DNA from: Comamonadaceae bacterium UBA2334
GTDB lineage: Bacteria; Pseudomonadota; Gammaproteobacteria; Burkholderiales; Burkholderiaceae_C
NCBI GenBank assembly: GCA_002344885.1
Contig: DDUQ01000063.1
Location: forward strand, 21,251 to 48,183
Reading direction: 5' to 3'
Length of the DNA stretch: 26,933 nucleotides
Within the stretch, counting starts at the first letter, position 1. Every line of letters begins with the position of its first letter. Of this stretch, positions 22,095 to 26,933 are shown in pieces. The notes beneath the pieces are model-generated. The model saw nothing but the letters and a program-made list of their open reading frames with translations. It had not been told where the DNA came from and made no database searches. Position numbers and translations under genes: made by a program.

Positions 22095-23717
22095 TCATGC
22101 CAGTGCCTCGGGGCGACCACCGAGTCGTCTGATCAGGTTTTGGGTCAAGCGATTGACCAGTCCATAAATCGACAACTGAGGGTTTGCACCGATGCTGGTC
22201 GGAAACAATGATCCATCATGTACGGAAAGATTGGGGATTTGCCAATGCGCCCCATCGGGCCGCGTCACGCCCAGTTGAGGGCTATCAGCCATGCCGCAAC
22301 CTCCCATGACATGTGCGCTGACCACACGGGTCTGCAAAGGCAACATAGGCAGTCGAAAAATCGCATCCTTTGCTTCACCCCAGTTTGTGTAGGGCTTAGC
22401 CATTTCATGCACGGGCAATACCTGTTTTGCCCCCGCAGCAAACTGAATCTCGGCCATGCTGAGCAGTGCCCGCCGAGCACCGTCCATAACGAAGTCGTTC
22501 AAAGGGTAATGCAGCGTTGGGCTTCCATCTGCCCGAACACCGACCCGTCCGCCAACCGATTCATCATGAAAACCATCACGAAGCAACGCCAACAGAATGT
22601 GCTGATTTGCAAATGATTTAAGCAGCGCGGCTTGCGGCTCTCCGTAACCCGGAATGCTGGAGGCAAAAATTACTGGATGGATTGGCGGCACCTCCAGTTT
22701 GTAGCCCATCTGACCATCTATTGGTTGCGTTTCAAGAAAGTGATCAGAGTAAATCGTTTGGGGAGCGCCCTGCCAACCAGCAACTTCGTGTTCCATGACC
22801 GCAGCACTCATCACCACTGGGTGCAAAAACGTGCGCCGCCCCAGTACTTGATACGGATCAGGCATTGATGAGCGCAACAACAACGCCGGCGAATTGATGG
22901 CACCGCCTGCCACAACGACATGTTCACATTTGATTTCAACTGCGCCAGATGTTTTTTCAGTATGTGTCAGATGGACTTTCTGACTCAAGTATTCCGCCAT
23001 TACTGACTGAATGCGGCCTTGCGCCAAGTTCAATCTGAGAGCCCTCGTATTGACTAGCAACACAGCACCGCGATCCAACGCTGTGGGGACAGTTGTGAGC
23101 AACATGGATTGCTTGGCATTGGTAGGGCAACCCATGCCACATGACCCCAGGTTCCAACATCCTTTGACGTTACGCGGTATGGAGTCACTAGATATGCCCA
23201 AGCGGGATGCGCCCTTCCGCAAAAGCTCATTGTTTTCATTGGGCGATGTGAGCCAAGCACCAATGTTCAGTCTGCGCTCGGCCTCCTGAAAATACGGAGC
23301 CATAGCTTCCTCGGTCATTCCCGCGAGACCAAATCGGTTACGCCAGAATGTCAACGTAGCAGACGGGGTACGAAAGGAGCTCGTCCAGTTTACGGTGGTG
23401 GAACCGCCTACACACCGCCCCTGCAGGATATTGATAGCCTTGTCATCTGTTTTGCGAGCAGCACTCTCTTGGTACAAAGCCGGATAAGCTTCGCTTTCTA
23501 GCTGATTGAAGTCTTTGCTGGTCTTCAGCGGCCCTTCTTCCAACATGATGACACGCAAGCCCGCTCGAGCGAGTAGCTCTGCAGTGACACCACCACCTGC
23601 GCCGGTGCCGATGACCACCACATCCGCTTTCAGAGTGGCTGGGGGCGGGATTGAATGACCCAATACCTGCCAGCCTTTGGCCAGGCCCACCAACCAAGGA
23701 TCTGGTAGTTTGCTCAC
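22095..23717 (-). CDS. GMC-family FAD oxidoreductase
   Basis: Flavoprotein alcohol dehydrogenase/oxidase of the glucose-methanol-choline family, 540 residues. The N-terminal dinucleotide fold is DVVVIGTGAGGGVTAELLA (32-50) with the acidic end MLEEG. GRCVGGSTTVNWTSS (100-114) is the FAD-contact motif. A cysteine cluster CWNLGSCGMGCPTNAKQS, seen in a bacterial GMC subgroup, may hold a metal or iron-sulfur centre. The C-terminal active-site region is SAHVMGGCGMADSP, then HDGSLFPTSIGANPQLSI. GTG 23717 is chosen because it overlaps the upstream gene's stop as GTGA and because the protein fold begins soon after; a longer frame to 23954 only shadows that gene. There is no signal peptide of its own; export together with the Tat-signal partner is likely. 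The substrate is not predictable; a hydrophobic alcohol or sterol-like compound is a guess. Confidence 0.92.
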   Translation of the reverse strand: MSKLPDPWLVGLAKGWQVLGHSIPPPATLKADVVVIGTGAGGGVTAELLARAGLRVIMLEEGPLKTSKDFNQLESEAYPALYQESAARKTDDKAINILQGRCVGGSTTVNWTSSFRTPSATLTFWRNRFGLAGMTEEAMAPYFQEAERRLNIGAWLTSPNENNELLRKGASRLGISSDSIPRNVKGCWNLGSCGMGCPTNAKQSMLLTTVPTALDRGAVLLVNTRALRLNLAQGRIQSVMAEYLSQKVHLTHTEKTSGAVEIKCEHVVVAGGAINSPALLLRSSMPDPYQVLGRRTFLHPVVMSAAVMEHEVAGWQGAPQTIYSDHFLETQPIDGQMGYKLEVPPIHPVIFASSIPGYGEPQAALLKSFANQHILLALLRDGFHDESVGGRVGVRADGSPTLHYPLNDFVMDGARRALLSMAEIQFAAGAKQVLPVHEMAKPYTNWGEAKDAIFRLPMLPLQTRVVSAHVMGGCGMADSPQLGVTRPDGAHWQIPNLSVHDGSLFPTSIGANPQLSIYGLVNRLTQNLIRRLGGRPEALA

Positions 23718-24220
23718 AGGCCTCTCGGCCCGGGGTAGCCCAGAGCCGTCCAAGTATCTCGCGAAGAAAAATAGGCGGCACCTGTTAGGTCGTGCAGTGC
23801 CTGATAGGCCTGCTGACGAAGGGTGATGTGACTGAACCGCATGGCATGCAGCCCAGCCTGAACATCTGCCACCGTTGCCAGCTCCCAAGGGTTGGAGACT
23901 CCGGCCAGACACCAACGACCCGGCGAGGTTCCCAACAAGGCAAGCAACTGGCAAAGCTCCTGTTGTGCATGAGTAGGCAAGGCACTCACCGCATCAGAGA
24001 GTCTTAACAAAAGCCCGCTTAAGGCAGCCTCCTGCGCGACAGCTTCTTCTGGCAACGAGCCACTCAACAGTCCTTTGGCCATGCTACGCATAACCTGTTC
24101 AGCCCGAGGAGAAAAGCGCCCCCCCGCCCAACCCGGCTCTGTGGCTGCCAACCAGCCCCCCCCAATGACCAATGCGGCTGATGATCCAAGACCCAGCTTT
24201 AACCAAGTGCGACGTTTCAT
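23714..24220 (-). CDS. Tat-signal small subunit of the GMC oxidoreductase
   Basis: A 168-residue protein with a twin-arginine signal: MKRRTWLKLG followed by the hydrophobic stretch SSAALVIGGGWLAA (13-26). The rest is helical with no clear enzymatic motif (SPRAEQVMRSMAKGLL, LLLRLSDAVSALP, TLRQQAYQALHDLTGAAY) and resembles in layout the gamma subunit of gluconate 2-dehydrogenase-type complexes, which carries the Tat signal for the flavoprotein. Its TGA overlaps the GMC GTG start (GTGA), strong evidence of a stoichiometric pair. The start at ATG 24220 is set by the signal motif; GGAAG lies only 1 base before it, and GTG 24229 or ATG 24253 are alternatives. A cytochrome c subunit, present in three-part relatives, is not next to it. 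Confidence 0.82.
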   Translation of the reverse strand: MKRRTWLKLGLGSSAALVIGGGWLAATEPGWAGGRFSPRAEQVMRSMAKGLLSGSLPEEAVAQEAALSGLLLRLSDAVSALPTHAQQELCQLLALLGTSPGRWCLAGVSNPWELATVADVQAGLHAMRFSHITLRQQAYQALHDLTGAAYFSSRDTWTALGYPGPRGL

Positions 24221-24326
24221 CTTCCGCACTATCTCACATTGCCCGCAGACCACGGTAGGCTTGGCCCCCTACTCGTCACGCCAAGTGCACACATTGCGCA
24301 TGCTGGCGGCACAATGACGCACTGAT

Positions 24327-25124
24327 ATGACGTTGTTCAAACGCCCCCCATCGCCCCAAGTATCCCCACCGGCCAACGCTGCCACCTTGCGCGCTCACCT
24401 GGCTTCCGTCAGCCATTACCGGGCCAGCGTTCAAGCTGCCTCGCTGGGTGTCGCATTGGATGCCGTACGCAACATTCAGATTGCACGTTTTCGATCCTTT
24501 TACAACGACTTGCTGACCGACCATCGGCATACGCAGGCGACCCACTTTTTTCTGGCTGAGCTGTACGGGAACCAGGACTACAGCCAACGTGACGCGCAGT
24601 TTGGTCGTATAGCGGGCGCAGTTGAGCGACTGTTTCCTGAAAACGTCATGGTCCTTGCCGTAGAGTTGGCCGAGGTCCATGCCCTGACCGAAGAGTTGGA
24701 CTGGCTCATGGCCAGTGCCTGGCAGGATTTGGAAGTGCCGACCGATGCAGATGCATCCACGCTGGCCCATGCGTACACACGATGCTGGCGCGCAGTGGGG
24801 CGGCAACCGGATCGCGACCGTCAGCTTGCTGCTGTACTTCAGATGGGCTGGCGCTTGGCAGGCATCGTCAAAGTACCCGGCTTGCGCATGGCTTTGCGGT
24901 TGATGCGTGGTCCGGCCAAAAGTGCTGGCTTGTCTGCACTGCAAAGCGTCCTTGAAAACGGTTTCGATGCATTTCAATCCATGGGACAGGCAGATACCTT
25001 TCTGAACGCCATCGCTTCACGTGAAGCGAAATGGCTGACGACCTTGTTTCAGACACCCAACACCGCCCAGACGCAATTGACCCGTGCACTTACCCGGGAT
25101 GTGCTTTCGGGGACAGCGTCCTAG
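24327..25124 (+). CDS. Uncharacterised protein with FFLAELYG motif
   Basis: A 265-residue protein of unknown function, predicted soluble and mostly helical. It has a conserved-looking core RFRSFYNDLL...THFFLAELYGNQDYSQRD (55-89), a pattern I recall from hypothetical proteins of Burkholderiales and gammaproteobacteria, followed by LFPENVMVLAVELAEVHALTEELD. The C-terminal half (LRMALRLMRGPAKSAGLSALQSVLENGFDAFQSMG) is also helical, with hydrophobic faces but no clear membrane span. It is transcribed divergently from the Tat/GMC pair across a 106-base gap and is followed after 58 bases by fadD in the same direction. That context suggests a role in the same lipid or alcohol pathway, which is inference. 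No catalytic motif is seen. The ATG at 24327 lacks a strong ribosome site. Confidence 0.78.
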   Translation: MTLFKRPPSPQVSPPANAATLRAHLASVSHYRASVQAASLGVALDAVRNIQIARFRSFYNDLLTDHRHTQATHFFLAELYGNQDYSQRDAQFGRIAGAVERLFPENVMVLAVELAEVHALTEELDWLMASAWQDLEVPTDADASTLAHAYTRCWRAVGRQPDRDRQLAAVLQMGWRLAGIVKVPGLRMALRLMRGPAKSAGLSALQSVLENGFDAFQSMGQADTFLNAIASREAKWLTTLFQTPNTAQTQLTRALTRDVLSGTAS

Positions 25125-25182
25125 GGCTTGCCCTGAATCCACCCGCCTTGCTTGCAGCTGACAATGGCAGCAGGAGTGTGAT

Positions 25183-26877
25183 ATGGATTCAAAACCTTGG
25201 CTCAGCAGCTACCCTGCAGGTGTTCCGCACGATGTGGACATTGGTCAGTACCCATCTCTGATCGAATTGTTGGAAGAGTCGTTTCGCAAGCATGCACGGT
25301 CTCCCGTCACTGTTTGCATGGAAGAATGGATGACCTATGGACAACTGGATGAGTTGTCTACGTCCATGGGCGCATGGCTGCAGGCTCAGGGCCTCGCACC
25401 AGGCGCAAGAGTCGCCTTGATGATGCCGAACGTGCCGCAGTTTTTGGTCAGTTTGGCGGGCATTTTGCGCGCTGGCTACACCTGCGTGAATGTCAATCCG
25501 CTTTACACCCCGCGAGAGTTGTCACACCAGCTGCGTGACTCAGGTGCTGAAGCCATTGTGATTCTGGAAAACTTTGCTTCCACACTCGAAGAGGTGGTGG
25601 GGCAAACTCAAATCAAGCATGTCGTGCTGGCGTCGATGGGAGATTTGCTCGGATTTTGGTATGGCAAGTGGATCACGTTTGCGGTGCGGCACCTCGCCAA
25701 GATGGTTCCAGCCTTCCGCTTGCCATTTCATGGCCCCCAGGGAGCCATTCAGGTTCAGACTTTCAAGTCAGTTCTGGCAGCGGGCTCTGGCAAGACACTG
25801 AAGCGGGCCAATTGCAACCACGACAGCACCGCCTTCTTACAGTACACAGGTGGGACAACGGGTCTGTCGAAAGGGGCGGTGCTGACGCACAGCAACATCA
25901 TTGCTGCCATTTTGCAGGCGGAAGCCTGGTTCCACCCCGCCACCAAACGGTTGGGCGATCCTCGCAAACTGAACAACATTGCAGCATTGCCGCTGTATCA
26001 CATCTTTGCTTTGACACTCAGCTTGTTGTCCATACGCTCAGGGTCGTTCATGACACTGATCCCCAACCCAAGGGACATCCCCAAATTTGTCGAAACGTTG
26101 AAACGCCGGCCGTTTCACTTGCTACCGGCGGTGAACACGTTGTTCAACTCCCTGTTGCAGAACCAACAGTTTCGCAGCCTGGACTTCAGCAACCTCGTGG
26201 TCTCTCAGGCAGGCGGCATGGCCGCGTCTGAAGGGACGGCCAAACATTGGCTGAACGTCACCAAGTGCCCCATGATTGAAGGTTGGGGCATGAGTGAAAC
26301 CTGTGCAATTGGCACCAACAACCCTGTCACCAATCTTCAGTTCACTGGCAGCATAGGCTTGCCACTTCCCGGCATTGATATTGCTATCAAAGACGATAGT
26401 GGCATTTCGTTGCCAATTGGTGAGTCTGGGGAAATATGCATCCGCGGCCCAAACGTGATGAAAGGCTACTACAACCAGCCAGCAGAGAATAAAAAAACGT
26501 TCACTGCTGACGGTTTCATGCGGACCGGCGACATCGGCATCATGGACGCAGCGGGTTACACAAAAATCGTGGACCGCAAGAAAGACATGATCATCGTTTC
26601 CGGCTTCAACGTGTTTCCAAATGAATTGGAAAATGTCATTTCACTCTGTGCCGGGGTAGTGGAGTGCGCAGCAATTGGTGTACCGGACGCGAAAAGCGGG
26701 GAAGCAATCAAAATGTTCATCGTCAAAGATGATCCCACTTTGACTGAAGAACAAGTTCACGCCTATTGCCACGACAACTTTACCGCTTATAAACGACCGA
26801 AGTACATCGAATTCCGCGATGAATTGCCGAAAACGAACGTTGGCAAAATCCTCAGACGGGAACTGAGGAGTAAATGA
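25183..26877 (+). CDS. fadD: Long-chain fatty acid-CoA ligase
   Basis: ATP-dependent acyl-CoA synthetase of 564 residues, activating fatty acids through an acyl-AMP intermediate. The AMP-binding P-loop motif is YTGGTTGLSKGAVLTH (221-236). IEGWGMSETCA (365-375) is the A5 motif, DGFMRTGDIG with D450 binds the ribose, VDRKKDMIIVSGFNVFPNELE (463-483) is the FACS/hinge signature, and GKILRREL carries the adenylation lysine K555. Length and wording fit FadD; chain-length preference cannot be read directly. ATG 25183 has AGGAG about 7 bases upstream. Its TGA overlaps the next start as ATGA. It follows the FFLAELYG gene in the same direction. The DNA is visibly less GC-rich than the left part of the window. 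Confidence 0.94.
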   Translation: MDSKPWLSSYPAGVPHDVDIGQYPSLIELLEESFRKHARSPVTVCMEEWMTYGQLDELSTSMGAWLQAQGLAPGARVALMMPNVPQFLVSLAGILRAGYTCVNVNPLYTPRELSHQLRDSGAEAIVILENFASTLEEVVGQTQIKHVVLASMGDLLGFWYGKWITFAVRHLAKMVPAFRLPFHGPQGAIQVQTFKSVLAAGSGKTLKRANCNHDSTAFLQYTGGTTGLSKGAVLTHSNIIAAILQAEAWFHPATKRLGDPRKLNNIAALPLYHIFALTLSLLSIRSGSFMTLIPNPRDIPKFVETLKRRPFHLLPAVNTLFNSLLQNQQFRSLDFSNLVVSQAGGMAASEGTAKHWLNVTKCPMIEGWGMSETCAIGTNNPVTNLQFTGSIGLPLPGIDIAIKDDSGISLPIGESGEICIRGPNVMKGYYNQPAENKKTFTADGFMRTGDIGIMDAAGYTKIVDRKKDMIIVSGFNVFPNELENVISLCAGVVECAAIGVPDAKSGEAIKMFIVKDDPTLTEEQVHAYCHDNFTAYKRPKYIEFRDELPKTNVGKILRRELRSK

Positions 26878-26933
26878 ACTCACAGCCCACAACGACGGCT
26901 TTAACCGCGAGTGAAGACCCCTCGAAAACCTGG
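26874..26933 (+). CDS. Start of a gene coupled to fadD, cut by the window edge
   Basis: An ATG overlapping the fadD stop (ATGA), with GGAG 5 bases upstream, opens a frame of 20 codons to the edge: MNSQPTTTALTASEDPSKTW. The coupling and ribosome site make it a likely real gene, but 20 residues of low-complexity N-terminus do not allow identification. Confidence 0.6.
   Translation, partial: MNSQPTTTALTASEDPSKTW

Noticed and set aside
26375..26420. Patch in fadD with GCTATCAAA and CGATAGTGGCATTT that faintly resembles the dispersed repeat
   Set aside because: The encoded residues (DIAIKDDSGISLPIGE) match what is normally conserved in acyl-CoA ligases at this position with no length change, so the resemblance is best explained by chance.

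Overview
The window reads as chromosome of a GC-rich betaproteobacterium of the order Burkholderiales, most likely family Comamonadaceae. This is inferred from protein flavour (IVD, GlyQ/GlyS, Lnt, CorC), from the order LiuR-type regulator / thioesterase / isovaleryl-CoA dehydrogenase / carbonic anhydrase / AceK, and from short AT-rich dispersed repeats of a kind I associate with that family. No rRNA, tRNA, insertion sequence, integrase, phage gene or CRISPR array was seen, and no stretch over 300 bases lacks a gene.

Layout. (1) 1-4534, minus strand: a catabolic block read right to left: MerR/LiuR-type regulator, hotdog thioesterase, isovaleryl-CoA dehydrogenase, beta-carbonic anhydrase, and isocitrate dehydrogenase kinase/phosphatase (aceK, running off the left edge). 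Two related palindromes lie upstream of the thioesterase and of the regulator and look like the regulator's operators. (2) 4686-11005: a cyclic-di-GMP block. A plus-strand protein with four CBS, two PAS, a GAF, a PAS, GGDEF and EAL domains converges on two minus-strand hemerythrin-GGDEF paralogues. One paralogue looks catalytically intact; the other has lost the GGDEF motif and one iron-ligand histidine but keeps the RxxD inhibitory-site motif. (3) 11183-17277, minus: glyQ, glyS, a small membrane protein, gmhB, plsC and a YgjP-type metallopeptidase, closely spaced and probably largely co-transcribed. (4) 17477-20127, minus: corC and lnt, a conserved envelope pair. (5) 20263-24220, minus: a GNAT acetyltransferase, a membrane-anchored alpha/beta hydrolase, a GMC flavin oxidoreductase and its Tat-signal small partner. 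(6) 24327-26933, plus: an uncharacterised 265-residue protein, an acyl-CoA synthetase (fadD) and the first 20 codons of a coupled gene.

How the parts fit. Block 1 joins leucine/isovalerate oxidation with bicarbonate supply and control of the glyoxylate branch point. Block 2 could pass adenylate, redox and oxygen signals into c-di-GMP levels. Blocks 5 and 6 suggest oxidation and activation of a hydrophobic alcohol or lipid, with a lower GC content than the rest.

The most unusual observations are the degenerate hemerythrin-GGDEF paralogue beside an intact one, the overlapping operator palindrome, a dispersed repeat that appears to have become coding sequence inside lnt, and another repeat copy that supplies the gmhB stop codon and reaches the plsC ribosome-binding site. 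I did not find a clearly new defence or mobile system.
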